A DNA stretch of 48,004 nt from Ilumatobacteraceae bacterium (lineage in GTDB: Bacteria; Actinomycetota; Acidimicrobiia; Acidimicrobiales; Ilumatobacteraceae): contig JAFMMJ010000007.1 of assembly GCA_017859785.1 (NCBI GenBank), positions 1-48,004 on the forward strand. Reading direction: 5' to 3'. The translations under genes and the position numbers were made by a program. The notes beneath the pieces are model-generated. The model was not told the DNA's origin, made no database searches, and worked only from the letters and a program-made list of their open reading frames with translations. Shown here piece after piece: positions 21,277 to 30,477 of this stretch (position 1 is the stretch's first letter; each line of letters begins with the position of its first letter).

Positions 21277-22806
21277 GTGCCGGTCGATCCTCGAACTCCC
21301 GTCATCGTCGGCGTCGGTCAGGTGACGCGACGACCCGATGGGATCGACCCTCCCGCTGCCGACTCGCCCGATGCGACGGCCCTCATGGCGGAGGCGATTC
21401 GCCTCGCGCTCACCGACGCCGGTGGTCACGCCACCGACCAGATCGGCACTCGTGTGGACGTGCTCGCCGTGGTCAACACCCTGTCGTGGCGTTACGGCGA
21501 CCCGGCCCGCATCGTCGCCGAGCGAGCCGGGCTTGAACCGCGACGGCGGGTCGTTACCCCGATGGGAGGCAACTCACCACAGGCACTCGTGAACTCGACC
21601 GCGCGCTCGATCGCCGCAGGCGAGATCGACGTCGCGGTCCTCACCGGCGGCGAGACCTGGCGCACGAGGATGCGGGCTCGGCGGGCCGAAGTGGAACTCG
21701 ACTGGCCGCGCGTTGAGGAAGATCAGGTCGCCGCGGATCCACCGGAGGTGTGGGGCGGGGAGCTCACGATGAACTCCGAGCACGAGACCGCTCTCGGCGT
21801 CTACATGCCGGTGCAGATCTACCCGCTCTTCGAGTCGGCGATCCGAGCGCGCCGGGGCGCTGAGGGTGTGGACCCGATCACCCATCTCGAACAGGTCGCG
21901 ACCATGTGGGCGCGCTTCAGCGAGGTGGCCGCATCGAACCCGTACGCGTGGTCGCCCCGCGCCCTCTCAGCCGCCGAGGTGATCACCCCCGGGCCGACGA
22001 ACCGGATGGTTGGAGCTCCGTACACGAAGGTCATGAACTCCAACAACGACGTCGACATGGCGGCCGCGCTCATCGTGTGCTCGGCGGAGCGCGCCAGCGC
22101 GCTCGGCGTGCCCCGCGACCGATGGGTCTTCCCCCATTCGGGCGCCGACTGTCACGAGCATGCCCTCGTCTCGGAACGCGACCGGCTCGACGAGGTGCCC
22201 GCGGTGAAGGCCGGAGCCGCGCTCGCCCTCGACCTGGCTCGCATCACCCTCGACGATGTCGATCTCATCGACCTGTACTCCTGCTTCCCATCCGCCGTTC
22301 AGCTCGGCGCGAGAGCGATCGGCCTCGATCCCTACGGGGACCGAGCGCTCACCCTCACCGGGGGTCTCTCGTTCATGGGCGGCCCATGGAACAACTACGT
22401 GATGCACGCGATCGCGACAGCGGTCGATGGCCTGCGGGCCGGCGGTGGACGCGCCCTCGTCTGGGCGAATGGCGGCTACGTCACAAAACACTCCTTCGGC
22501 GTCTACGGCGACCGGCCCGTCGCTGACGGATTCCGTTGGGGTTCGCCCCAAGGTGAGGTGGACGCGCTCCCTCATCGGCGGTGCGCCACGGGCGACGAGG
22601 CGGCCGGCGAGGCCAGCATCGAGAGCCACACCGTGATGCACGATCGCGACGGGCTTCCCGAGCGCGCGATCACCACGGTGATCACCGAGAACGGTGACCG
22701 CGCCTGGGCGCTCTCGAATGCGTCCGACGTCGCCTCCGAGCTCGCCGACGGCGATCACGTCGGTCGGCGCGTCACCGTCGATGGCGAAGCCGGACTCCAC
22801 CTCTGA
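21277..22806 (+). CDS. Thiolase-like protein (type-1, acetyl-CoA acetyltransferase family)
   Basis: 509 residues: a thiolase double fold (about 1-385) plus a ~120-residue C-terminal domain. This matches the monomeric thiolase-like proteins of actinobacteria rather than true thiolases (~390 aa). The canonical catalytic signatures are altered: the nucleophile loop reads GGNSPQ without Cys, the NEAF loop reads SCFPS, the GHP loop reads GGPWNN, and the CxG loop reads ANGGY. A classic Claisen or thiolytic reaction is therefore doubtful; CoA binding without that chemistry is possible. It is followed 44 bases later by the nucleoside hydrolase. Confidence 0.8.
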   Translation: MPVDPRTPVIVGVGQVTRRPDGIDPPAADSPDATALMAEAIRLALTDAGGHATDQIGTRVDVLAVVNTLSWRYGDPARIVAERAGLEPRRRVVTPMGGNSPQALVNSTARSIAAGEIDVAVLTGGETWRTRMRARRAEVELDWPRVEEDQVAADPPEVWGGELTMNSEHETALGVYMPVQIYPLFESAIRARRGAEGVDPITHLEQVATMWARFSEVAASNPYAWSPRALSAAEVITPGPTNRMVGAPYTKVMNSNNDVDMAAALIVCSAERASALGVPRDRWVFPHSGADCHEHALVSERDRLDEVPAVKAGAALALDLARITLDDVDLIDLYSCFPSAVQLGARAIGLDPYGDRALTLTGGLSFMGGPWNNYVMHAIATAVDGLRAGGGRALVWANGGYVTKHSFGVYGDRPVADGFRWGSPQGEVDALPHRRCATGDEAAGEASIESHTVMHDRDGLPERAITTVITENGDRAWALSNASDVASELADGDHVGRRVTVDGEAGLHL

Positions 22807-22850
22807 CGGCGAACGACGGCCTCGTCGACCGAGCGTGCCAAGATCGCCGC

Positions 22851-23786
22851 ATGAGCGAGAGCACCCCTGCCATCATCCTCGACTGCGACCCTGGTCATGA
22901 CGATGTGGTCGCCATCGTGGCCGCCGCCCGACACACCGATCTGCTCGGTATCACCACCGTGGCCGGCAACGCTCCGCTCGACCGGACGACCTACAACGCT
23001 CGAGTCATGCGCGATCTCCTCGGCCTCGAGGTCGAGGTCCACTCCGGCGCCGCGGGACCGCTCGTCGTCGCGCCCGCCTTCGCCGGCTACGTCCACGGGG
23101 AGAGCGGACTCGACGGCGCCGAGCTGCCCGAGCCGACCACCCCGCTCGATGGCACCGACGCGGCGCGCTTCATCGTCGACACCATCCACGCCCGGCCCGG
23201 CTGCCATCTGGTCGTGACCGGCCCGATGACCAACATCGCCCTCGCTCTCGTGCAAGACCCGTCGATTCGCGACGATCTCGCTGGCATCTCGTTCATGGGC
23301 GGCGGGACCTTCGGCAACCGGACGCCAACCGCCGAGTTCAACATCTGGGCGGATCCGCACGCCGCTCGGGTGGTGGTCGACTCGGGGATCCCGCTGATCA
23401 TGGCGGGGCTCGACGTCACCCATCAGTTCCAGGCCACCTCCGATCGAATCGACCGGGTCCGGGCCATCGGTGGACCACTCGCGACTGTGCTCTCGGACCT
23501 GTTCACCTTCTTCTCGGCGAACTATCGGGAACGCCACGACGACCTCGAAGGCGCCGCCGTCCACGATCCTCTCGCTGTGCTGGCCCTCACCCATCCCTCC
23601 CTCTTCAGCGTCGCGGAGCGATTCGTCGCTGTCGTGGACTCCGGCGAGCTGACCCGGGGCATGACAGTGGTCGATCGACGCACGCTGGTCGACCGACCCA
23701 CCCCGAACTGCCGGGTGCTCGAGACGGTCGACGCCCCCGCGGCTTGGGACGTCATCGTCGAGGCGATCGCCGCCGCCCGCGGCTGA
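22851..23786 (+). CDS. Inosine/uridine-type nucleoside hydrolase
   Basis: 311 residues. Cleaves the N-glycosidic bond of ribonucleosides for base salvage, cytosolic. The Ca-binding signature DCDPGHDD supplies Asp13 and Asp17/18. EFNIWADPHAA and the later HDPLAV complete the metal and ribose site. Base preference cannot be read from the sequence. The start follows an extended -10, TGC-CAAGAT, by six bases. Confidence 0.92.
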   Translation: MSESTPAIILDCDPGHDDVVAIVAAARHTDLLGITTVAGNAPLDRTTYNARVMRDLLGLEVEVHSGAAGPLVVAPAFAGYVHGESGLDGAELPEPTTPLDGTDAARFIVDTIHARPGCHLVVTGPMTNIALALVQDPSIRDDLAGISFMGGGTFGNRTPTAEFNIWADPHAARVVVDSGIPLIMAGLDVTHQFQATSDRIDRVRAIGGPLATVLSDLFTFFSANYRERHDDLEGAAVHDPLAVLALTHPSLFSVAERFVAVVDSGELTRGMTVVDRRTLVDRPTPNCRVLETVDAPAAWDVIVEAIAAARG

Positions 23787-23837
23787 CCCCAGCCGAGTAT
23801 CGGAGCGATCAAGCGAGCCAACCGGCGGGCGAGAGCA

Positions 23838-25913
23838 ATGAGTGACGACACCTTCCCACGGCAGTACGCGAGGACGAGGCGGCTCACCCTCGGCGCCCCG
23901 AGAGATCTTCGAGTCACCGCCGACGGTCGCACCCTGGTCTTTCTCCGCTCAGCCGCTGGCGACGACCCGGTGAACGCCCTGTGGGCGGTCGATCTCGACG
24001 GAGGACCGGAGCGGCTGCTCGTCGACCCTCGACAACCCACCACGTCGAGTGGCACGTCTGGCAGCGAGTCGGCCGCCGAGCGCGCCATTCGCGAGCGACG
24101 CCGCGAGCAGGCCGGTGGAATCACCTCGTTCTCCACCGACTCCACTGGCCGGATGATCGTCTTCACCCTCGACGGACGACCTCACGTCTGCTCGATCGAC
24201 ACCGGGACGGTGAGCGCCATCGACACCGACGCCGCGGTGTTCGACCCACGACTCTCCCCCGACGGGGACCGCGTCGCCTTCGTCGAGGACGGAGCCCTCC
24301 GGGTGATCGCGCGCGACGACGGCTCCCGCCTCCTCGACCTCACTGACGAGGACCCGCTCGTCACCTGGGGTCTCGCCGAGTTCGTGGCCGCCGAGGAGAT
24401 GGGGCGTCAACGAGGCCACTGGTGGTCACCCGACGGCACCCTCCTCGCCGCCTGTCGGGTCGACGAGTCGGCGGTGTCCGAATGGAACCTCTCCGATGTG
24501 GCGAGCCCCTGGGAGCCGCCGCGGACGATCCGCTACCCGGCCGCTGGTTCCGAGAACGCGACCGTCACCCTTCACATCATCGAGGTCGCGACTGGCCACC
24601 GTCGCGACGTCGACTGGCGCTCCTTTGGGGCCGAATACCTCGCGGACGTCATCTGGGGCGCGGGTGGACTCGTCATCGTCACCCAGACCCGCGATCAGCG
24701 ACGGCTCGACATCGCCCTCGTCGATCCGATGACCGGTGCCACCACCCCCCTTCGGACCATCACGGACGAGAGCTGGGTCGATCTCGTGCCGGGGGTGCCC
24801 CGACTCCTCGGTGACGGCCGGCTGATCACCTGCGAGGAGCGTGACGGCTCTCGACGGCTCTGCGTCGATTCCGAGCCAGTGTCCCCCGAAGGACTCCACG
24901 TGCGATCCGTCGTCGCGGCGAATACCGAGGCGATCCACTTCACCGCCAATCCCATCGACGATCCGACGGTGATGCACCTCTGGTCGCACGCGGGCGAATC
25001 GTCGACCCCGGTGGCGGAACCCGACGGGATCGTCAGCGCCGTCGTCGGCGGTGGCCAGCTGGTTGTGCGTACCGCCTCCCTCGACGGTCCAACAGCCGAC
25101 TGGACGCTTCCCGACGGCCGACACCTCGTCGACCATTCCGAGCAACCGCTGGTGCGACCGCGGGTCACCCTCCTCGACGATGGTTGGTGCTCAGTCGCCG
25201 TGCTGCTCCCTCACGATCACGATGGGTCCCCCCTGCCGGTGATCGTCGATTCCTACGGCGGCCCCCACGCGCGCCGAGTGGTGCGCGCCTCCGCCGCCCA
25301 CAACAGCTCGCAATGGTTCGCCGATCAGGGGTTCGCTGTGGTCGTGATCGACGGGCGGGGCACACCCGGCCGTGGCACCTCCCACGAGCGCGCCGTCGCC
25401 GGCTCGCTCTCCGACGGTGTGCTCGATGACCAGGTGCGCGGCCTCCGACTCGCCGAGGCCAACGTGCCCGGCCTCGACCTGAGTCGGGTCGCCATCCGCG
25501 GTTGGAGTTTCGGTGGATATCTCGCCGCTCTCGCGGTGATGCGGCGACCCGACGTGTTCCACTGCGCGGTCGCCGGAGCACCCGTGACCGACTGGCGGTG
25601 GTACGACACCCACTACACCGAGCGCTACCTCGGCGACCCGCGGGAGCACCCCGACATCTACGACAATGACTCGCTCATCACCGGCCCGGGACGCCTCGAG
25701 CGTCCGCTGCTGCTCATCCACGGTCTCGCGGACGACAACGTCGTCGCCGCTCACACCCTGCGACTCTCTTCAGCCCTGCTCGCCAGTGGTCGCCCCCATG
25801 AGGTGCTACCCCTCGTCGGCGTCAGCCACATGACTCCTCAGGAGGTCGTGGCTGAGAACCTCCTCCTCCACCAACTCGACTTCATCAGGCGATCGCTCCC
25901 CCATTCAGCCTGA
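23838..25913 (+). CDS. Dipeptidyl peptidase IV-type S9 peptidase
   Basis: 691 residues. An eight-blade-type propeller (about 40-450) carries the double glutamate Glu186-Glu187 in FVAAEEMGRQRGHWWSP, which in DPP IV anchors the substrate N-terminus. The alpha/beta hydrolase has Ser557 in GWSFGG, Asp632 in HGLADDNV and His664 in SHMTPQE. It should release N-terminal dipeptides. No signal peptide is seen, so it is probably intracellular. No recognisable -10 precedes the ATG. Confidence 0.92.
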   Translation: MSDDTFPRQYARTRRLTLGAPRDLRVTADGRTLVFLRSAAGDDPVNALWAVDLDGGPERLLVDPRQPTTSSGTSGSESAAERAIRERRREQAGGITSFSTDSTGRMIVFTLDGRPHVCSIDTGTVSAIDTDAAVFDPRLSPDGDRVAFVEDGALRVIARDDGSRLLDLTDEDPLVTWGLAEFVAAEEMGRQRGHWWSPDGTLLAACRVDESAVSEWNLSDVASPWEPPRTIRYPAAGSENATVTLHIIEVATGHRRDVDWRSFGAEYLADVIWGAGGLVIVTQTRDQRRLDIALVDPMTGATTPLRTITDESWVDLVPGVPRLLGDGRLITCEERDGSRRLCVDSEPVSPEGLHVRSVVAANTEAIHFTANPIDDPTVMHLWSHAGESSTPVAEPDGIVSAVVGGGQLVVRTASLDGPTADWTLPDGRHLVDHSEQPLVRPRVTLLDDGWCSVAVLLPHDHDGSPLPVIVDSYGGPHARRVVRASAAHNSSQWFADQGFAVVVIDGRGTPGRGTSHERAVAGSLSDGVLDDQVRGLRLAEANVPGLDLSRVAIRGWSFGGYLAALAVMRRPDVFHCAVAGAPVTDWRWYDTHYTERYLGDPREHPDIYDNDSLITGPGRLERPLLLIHGLADDNVVAAHTLRLSSALLASGRPHEVLPLVGVSHMTPQEVVAENLLLHQLDFIRRSLPHSA

Positions 25914-25959
25914 TCGGAATCGACCGACGGCCGACCCTGTCGCGGTCTACGGTGCCGGC

Positions 25960-26364
25960 ATGGAACCACGCCTCGCGGAGCTCTACCGGGGAGTGGCGGT
26001 ACACGCCACCGCCGACGACGAGCATCTCGCCGCTCTCGAACTGCTGTGCCTCGTCATGGCCGTCGACACCCGCCTCGATGAGGCCGAAGTCGCGGCGATC
26101 CGCGAGATCTCCGCCGACTGGCGCGACGACCTCCCTCCGGGGACACCGTTCGAGCAACTTCTCGGGCGGGCGGTCGCGTCAGCCCAGTCCGCGGTGGCCG
26201 AGGGGCGGATCACCGACCTGCTCGACGATCTCGACCGCCGCATCTCGAGCAACGTGCTCCGACGGGCGCTGTTCTCGGCCGCCCGGGAAGTCGCCGGAGC
26301 CGACAACGAGGAGTTCGCCTCCGAGACCGGTCTGCTCGAGGACATCGCCGTCCGCTTCAGCTGA
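25960..26364 (+). CDS. TerB-like protein
   Basis: 134 residues, all-helical, with a TerB-type core: ALELLCLVMAVDTRLDEAEVAAI (acidic helix-loop-helix resembling the metal-binding part of TerB) and a second helix pair near ALFSAAREVAGADNEE. TerB-like proteins occur in tellurite/stress contexts, but no other ter gene is present. Leaderless start: TACGGT then six bases. It is followed by sucrose phosphorylase after 31 bases. Confidence 0.65.
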   Translation: MEPRLAELYRGVAVHATADDEHLAALELLCLVMAVDTRLDEAEVAAIREISADWRDDLPPGTPFEQLLGRAVASAQSAVAEGRITDLLDDLDRRISSNVLRRALFSAAREVAGADNEEFASETGLLEDIAVRFS

Positions 26365-26395
26365 CAGGACGGCGAGCCCGTTACCGTTCGCCGCG

Positions 26396-27898
26396 ATGCT
26401 CAACCGTCCGCAGCTCATCACCTACGCCGACCGCTTGGCCGGCGATCTCCGCGGGGTGGCCCAGATGCTCCGCGGCCCACTCGCCGGAGCCTTCGGCGGA
26501 GTGCACGTTCTTCCCTTCTTCGTACCGATCGACGGTGCCGACGCCGGATTCGATCCCGCCGACCACACGACCGTCGATCCCCGCGTCGGCGACTGGCACG
26601 ACATCGTCGACCTCGCCGGCGATCACGAGGTGATGGCCGACCTCATCATCAACCATGTCTCGGACGACTCGGCCCAGTTCCGCGACTGGCTCGCCCGAGG
26701 ATCGGAATCCCCGTACGACGGGATGTTCCTCACCCTCTCCAGTGTGTTCCCGGATGGCGCGCCCGAGGCGGCCCTCGCGGCGATCTACCGCCCCCGTCCC
26801 GGCATGCCGTTCACCAAGGTCGCCGCCGCCGACGGCACGACGCGTCTCGCTTGGACCACCTTCACCTCCCGTCAGATCGACATCGACATCGAGTCGGAGC
26901 CGGGTCGCGAGTACCTCGAGAGCATCGTCCAGGCGTTCGAGCGCGGCCGGGTCTCACTGGTGCGACTCGACGCCGTCGGGTACGGCATCAAGCGGGCCGG
27001 CACCTCGTGTTTCATGATTCCGGAGACCTTCGATTTCATCGCCTCCTTCGCCGAGCGCTGCCGGCAGGGTGGAATGGAGGTGCTGGTCGAGATCCACGGT
27101 TATCACGTTGATCAGATCGAGATCGCCGCTCGAGTCGACCTCGTGTACGACTTCGCACTTCCACCGCTCGTCCTCGACGCCTTCTACCGCGGTACCTCGA
27201 CGGTGCTTCGCCGCTGGTTCGACATCCGCCCGACCAACTGCGTGACGGTGCTCGATACCCACGACGGCATCGGCATCGTCGATGTGGCCGCGGACCCGTC
27301 CGACCGTTCGCGTCTCGGGCTACTCGACGACGATCAGGTCGCGGCGCTCGTGGCCGGCATTCACGAGCGCAGCGGCGGCACGAGTCAGCTCGCGACCGGC
27401 GCGGCCGCCTCGAACCTCGACATCTACCAGGTGAACTGCACCTACTACGAGGCCCTCGGCCGTGATGACGTCGCCTATCTGGCGGCGCGCCTCATCCAGG
27501 TGTTCACCCCCGGAACTCCGCAGATCTATTACGTCGGTCTGCTCGCCGGCACCAATGACCTCGACCTGCTCGGAGCGACCGGCGTCGGTCGCGACATCAA
27601 CCGCCACCACTACACGCCCTTCGAACTCACCGGCGAGCTCGAACGACCGGTGGTGCGAGCACTGCTCGCGCTGCTCAGGTGGCGCTGCCGCGAGGACGAG
27701 CTTTTCAACGGCGAGTTCGCCGTGCTCGACACCGACGACTCGATGATCGGCATGCGTTGGTCGTCCGCCGACCAAACCGCGACCCTGTCGGTCGGACTCG
27801 ATGACATCTCGTTCTGCCTCGAGATCGACAACAAGTCGACCAGCGTGGTGGTCGACACCATCGACGGGCTCATCGCCCTCGACGGACCAAGCGGGTGA
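26396..27898 (+). CDS. Sucrose phosphorylase (GH13)
   Basis: 500 residues, converting sucrose and phosphate to alpha-glucose 1-phosphate and fructose, or a related glucosyl transfer. The match to bifidobacterial sucrose phosphorylase is close throughout. The nucleophile Asp192 (VRLDAVGYG), acid/base Glu232 (VEIHGYHV) and stabiliser Asp290 (LDTHDGIG) fall at the same residue numbers as in the B. adolescentis enzyme. Also present: HVLPFF, GAAASNLDIYQVN and GRDINRHHY. The ATG at 26396 is chosen because the family begins LxNxxQLITYADR here; the open frame extends 148 codons upstream over the TerB gene. TACCGT lies eight bases before the ATG. Glucosylglycerate or sucrose 6'-phosphate phosphorylase are alternative activities. 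Confidence 0.93.
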   Translation: MLNRPQLITYADRLAGDLRGVAQMLRGPLAGAFGGVHVLPFFVPIDGADAGFDPADHTTVDPRVGDWHDIVDLAGDHEVMADLIINHVSDDSAQFRDWLARGSESPYDGMFLTLSSVFPDGAPEAALAAIYRPRPGMPFTKVAAADGTTRLAWTTFTSRQIDIDIESEPGREYLESIVQAFERGRVSLVRLDAVGYGIKRAGTSCFMIPETFDFIASFAERCRQGGMEVLVEIHGYHVDQIEIAARVDLVYDFALPPLVLDAFYRGTSTVLRRWFDIRPTNCVTVLDTHDGIGIVDVAADPSDRSRLGLLDDDQVAALVAGIHERSGGTSQLATGAAASNLDIYQVNCTYYEALGRDDVAYLAARLIQVFTPGTPQIYYVGLLAGTNDLDLLGATGVGRDINRHHYTPFELTGELERPVVRALLALLRWRCREDELFNGEFAVLDTDDSMIGMRWSSADQTATLSVGLDDISFCLEIDNKSTSVVVDTIDGLIALDGPSG

Positions 27899-28632
27899 CC
27901 GTCACCGAGATCGCGGTCATCGTGGCCGCGGTCCTCGTCGGCTCTCTCGTGAAGAGCGTGACCGGGATGGGATTCCCGATCATCGCCGTTCCGATCATGT
28001 CGCTCTACACGGGTCCGGCGACGGCGATCGCGGTGATCGCGATACCGAACGCCGCGCAGAATCTCGGCATCGCTTGGAGCCACCGACGCGCGCTTCCCGA
28101 GACGAAGGGCCTCGCGGTGTTCTGCGGGGTCGGGGTGCTCGGCGCGGTCGCCGGCGCGCTCACCCTCGGGGTGGTCCCCGAGGACCTGACCTCCGCTGTG
28201 CTTGTCACCGCTATCGCCGCCTGGGTGTTTCAAGCCCTCCGCCGACCCGATCTCGTCGTTCCCGAAAATCGACGGTCGATCGTGAATCCGCTCGCTGGCG
28301 CTCTCGCCGGCATCTTCCAGGGAGCTGCCGGCATCTCCGGCCCGATCGTGGCCGCTTGGCACCACGGGCTCCGACTCTCGAGAAACGCGTTCATTCTCTC
28401 GATCGCCACCGCCTTCTTTCTGACCGGCGCCGCGCAGATCGCCGTGCTCGGCGCTCGTGGTGAACTCGCCGGACGCCTCGGAGTCTCGGCCGTGCTCACG
28501 GTCATCGTGCTTGGCACCATTCCGATCGGCGCGCGACTGCGGGAACGTCTTAGCGGCCCGGCCTTCGAACGGCTCGTGCTGGCGATGGTCGCCGCTTCAG
28601 GCCTTGGCCTCCTCGTTGACATCCTGAGCTGA
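27895..28632 (+). CDS. TauE/SafE family membrane exporter
   Basis: 245 residues with about eight membrane segments and the duplicated TauE/SafE pattern: GSLVKSVTGMGFPIIAVPIM in the first half and LAGALAGIFQGAAGISGPIVAAW in the second. The family exports sulfite or sulfonate-derived anions. The GTG start overlaps the sucrose phosphorylase stop (GTGA), so the two are translated together, although no shared pathway is obvious. Nine bases separate it from the convergent fabH stop. Confidence 0.85.
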   Translation: MTVTEIAVIVAAVLVGSLVKSVTGMGFPIIAVPIMSLYTGPATAIAVIAIPNAAQNLGIAWSHRRALPETKGLAVFCGVGVLGAVAGALTLGVVPEDLTSAVLVTAIAAWVFQALRRPDLVVPENRRSIVNPLAGALAGIFQGAAGISGPIVAAWHHGLRLSRNAFILSIATAFFLTGAAQIAVLGARGELAGRLGVSAVLTVIVLGTIPIGARLRERLSGPAFERLVLAMVAASGLGLLVDILS

Positions 28633-28641
28633 GCCGACCGC

Positions 28642-29739
28642 TCAGTCGTAGAGCGGGGCGAAGAACTCCCGGTTCTTCGCCAGCAGCTCGTCGACCGTGA
28701 CCTCGACCGGGTCGAGGGCGGCGTCGCTCGTGCCGAGGCGCTCCACTCGGTCCCCCCATCGCAGCACCACCGAGCCCCAGGTGACGCCGCCACCGAACGC
28801 GGTAAAGACCACGATGTCGCCGGGGCGCACTCGGCCGGTGTCGAGAGCGTCGTTCAACGCCATCGGGATCGAGGCCGCCGAGGTGTTGCCATGGGTCGCG
28901 ATGTTCAACATCACCTGGTCGTCGCTCAAGCCGAGTCGTGAGGCCGCGGCGCGGATAATCCGCTCGTTCGCCTGATGCGGGACGACGAGGTCGACGTCGT
29001 CGGCGGTGAGGCCCGCTCGGTCGAGCGCCCGGCAGACCGAATCGATCATGCCCCGGACAGCAATCTTGAAGACCGCCTGGCCCTCGAAGTGGAGGCGAGA
29101 GTTCGCTGGGTCGCGAGTGCTCGTGAGCTCTCCTCGCGAGCCGAGCGTCGGCACCACCATCGTCGAGCCGGAGACACCATCGGCTCCTAGGTCGGTGCCG
29201 AGCACTCCAGGACCAGAGGAGTCAGCCGGATCGTCAATCGCCTCGTAGACGACGGCGCCAGCGCCGTCACCGAACAGCACACAGGTGTTCCGATCCCGGT
29301 AGTCCATGAGGAAGTGGAGCTTCTCCACCCCGACGACGAGCACGGTGCGCTTCGCCCCGGCCGCGATCATCGAGGCAGCAGTCACCGATCCGTAGACGAA
29401 GCCCGAGCAGGCCGCGTTCAGATCGAAGGCCGCCGCGTTCACCGCGCCGATCCGCTCCTGGAGCGAGCAGGCTGCACTTGGGCAGGAGACCTCCGGAGTC
29501 AAGGTGCATGTGATGATGAGGTCGAGGTCGGTGGGTTCGAGCCCCGCCGCGGCGAGGGCGTGACGAGCGGCGACCTCAGCCATGTCGGTGGTCTCCATAT
29601 GACAGAGCCCGCGCTCGGTGATCCCGGTGCGTTCCGCGATCCACTCGTCGGAGGTCTCGACGAGACGCTCGAGATCAGCGTTCGTCAACGACAGCGGTGG
29701 GCGGCACTTGCCCCACCCGGTGATGACCGCGCGGGTCAC
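28642..29739 (-). CDS. fabH: 3-oxoacyl-ACP synthase III (FabH family)
   Basis: 365 residues from GTG 29739. Condenses acyl-CoA with malonyl-ACP. The catalytic triad is Cys111 (NAACSGF), His255 (PHQAN) and Asn285 (THGNTSA). About 30 residues after the usual C-terminal 'GGGVTWGSVVLRW' form an extra tail. It is the last gene of the minus-strand block and overlaps the DUF202 gene by GTGA. Because it lies at the end of an acyl-CoA catabolic operon, a secondary-metabolic or branched acyl primer role is possible. Confidence 0.9.
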   Translation of the reverse strand: MTRAVITGWGKCRPPLSLTNADLERLVETSDEWIAERTGITERGLCHMETTDMAEVAARHALAAAGLEPTDLDLIITCTLTPEVSCPSAACSLQERIGAVNAAAFDLNAACSGFVYGSVTAASMIAAGAKRTVLVVGVEKLHFLMDYRDRNTCVLFGDGAGAVVYEAIDDPADSSGPGVLGTDLGADGVSGSTMVVPTLGSRGELTSTRDPANSRLHFEGQAVFKIAVRGMIDSVCRALDRAGLTADDVDLVVPHQANERIIRAAASRLGLSDDQVMLNIATHGNTSAASIPMALNDALDTGRVRPGDIVVFTAFGGGVTWGSVVLRWGDRVERLGTSDAALDPVEVTVDELLAKNREFFAPLYD

Positions 29740-30089
29740 GGATCCACCAGGGTCAAGAAGACAGCGAGGATGAGCGCGACCCCCGTGAACACCACCGTCG
29801 AGATACCGACCACCCGGGTGACGGTCGGATGGGCTGGCGTCTCGCCCGCTCGGAGCGGCCCGTGGAGATCCTCGTAGTGGCGGGCCGCCCAAAGCAGCAC
29901 GGCCCCGCCGAGCACCACCCACGTGACACCGAGCGCGCCGAGAACGAAATGGCCATGGCTTGAGGCGTAACGACCGAGAATGGCTCCGGCGACCATCATC
30001 GCGACCGCCGTGCGTTCCCACGCGAGCGCGGTGCGTTCATGCTGAACACCGGGATCGAAGACCGTCGTCGGACGGGCGTGCTCGCTCAC
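29736..30089 (-). CDS. DUF202 membrane protein
   Basis: 117 residues with three membrane helices. The DUF202 signature appears as VQHERTALAWERTAVAMM before the first helix. Function unknown; some relatives are induced in stress. It overlaps fabH and the next DUF202 gene by GTGA at both ends. Confidence 0.8.
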   Translation of the reverse strand: MSEHARPTTVFDPGVQHERTALAWERTAVAMMVAGAILGRYASSHGHFVLGALGVTWVVLGGAVLLWAARHYEDLHGPLRAGETPAHPTVTRVVGISTVVFTGVALILAVFLTLVDP

Positions 30090-30454
30090 CGGGAGTCGAC
30101 GATCAAGAGGACGACAGCGACAATGCCGATCACGGCGACACCGGTCGCCATGATCTGCGGGAGGGGTGATGGGGGAAGCGGCTCGTCGAGCCGAATGGAG
30201 CGCTCGTTGAGCGCCCAGCGGCGGTACGCGGTGGCGGCGGCGACGAAGGCGAACAGGAGGACCACCACGCCGAGCACCTCAGCGCCAGCGACGTCTTCCA
30301 ACAACACGATGGCCCCGAGCCCACCGGCGACGAGCGCGAGGGAGGTGCGGATCCACGACAGGAAGGTCCGCTCGTTGGCGAGGGAGAACCGGTAGTCGGG
30401 GGTCTTCCCAACGAGCCGCGGATCAGCTGGGAACAGGAACCGAAACGGATTCAC
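30086..30454 (-). CDS. DUF202 membrane protein (YidH-like)
   Basis: 122 residues with three membrane helices and the FSLANERTFLSWIRTSLAL signature of the YidH group of DUF202. Two different DUF202 proteins side by side, as here and as in E. coli yidG-yidH, suggest a heteromeric membrane unit. The GTG start follows CAATAT by six bases, so the pair plus fabH may have its own promoter in addition to read-through from the aminotransferase gene 23 bases upstream. Confidence 0.8.
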   Translation of the reverse strand: MNPFRFLFPADPRLVGKTPDYRFSLANERTFLSWIRTSLALVAGGLGAIVLLEDVAGAEVLGVVVLLFAFVAAATAYRRWALNERSIRLDEPLPPSPLPQIMATGVAVIGIVAVVLLIVDSR

Positions 30455-30477
30455 ACCGCGATATTGCCACGATGCGG

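Noticed and set aside
25952-26395. N-terminal extension of sucrose phosphorylase
   Set aside because: Overlaps the TerB-like gene in another frame, and the enzyme's conserved start and residue numbering fit the ATG at 26396.
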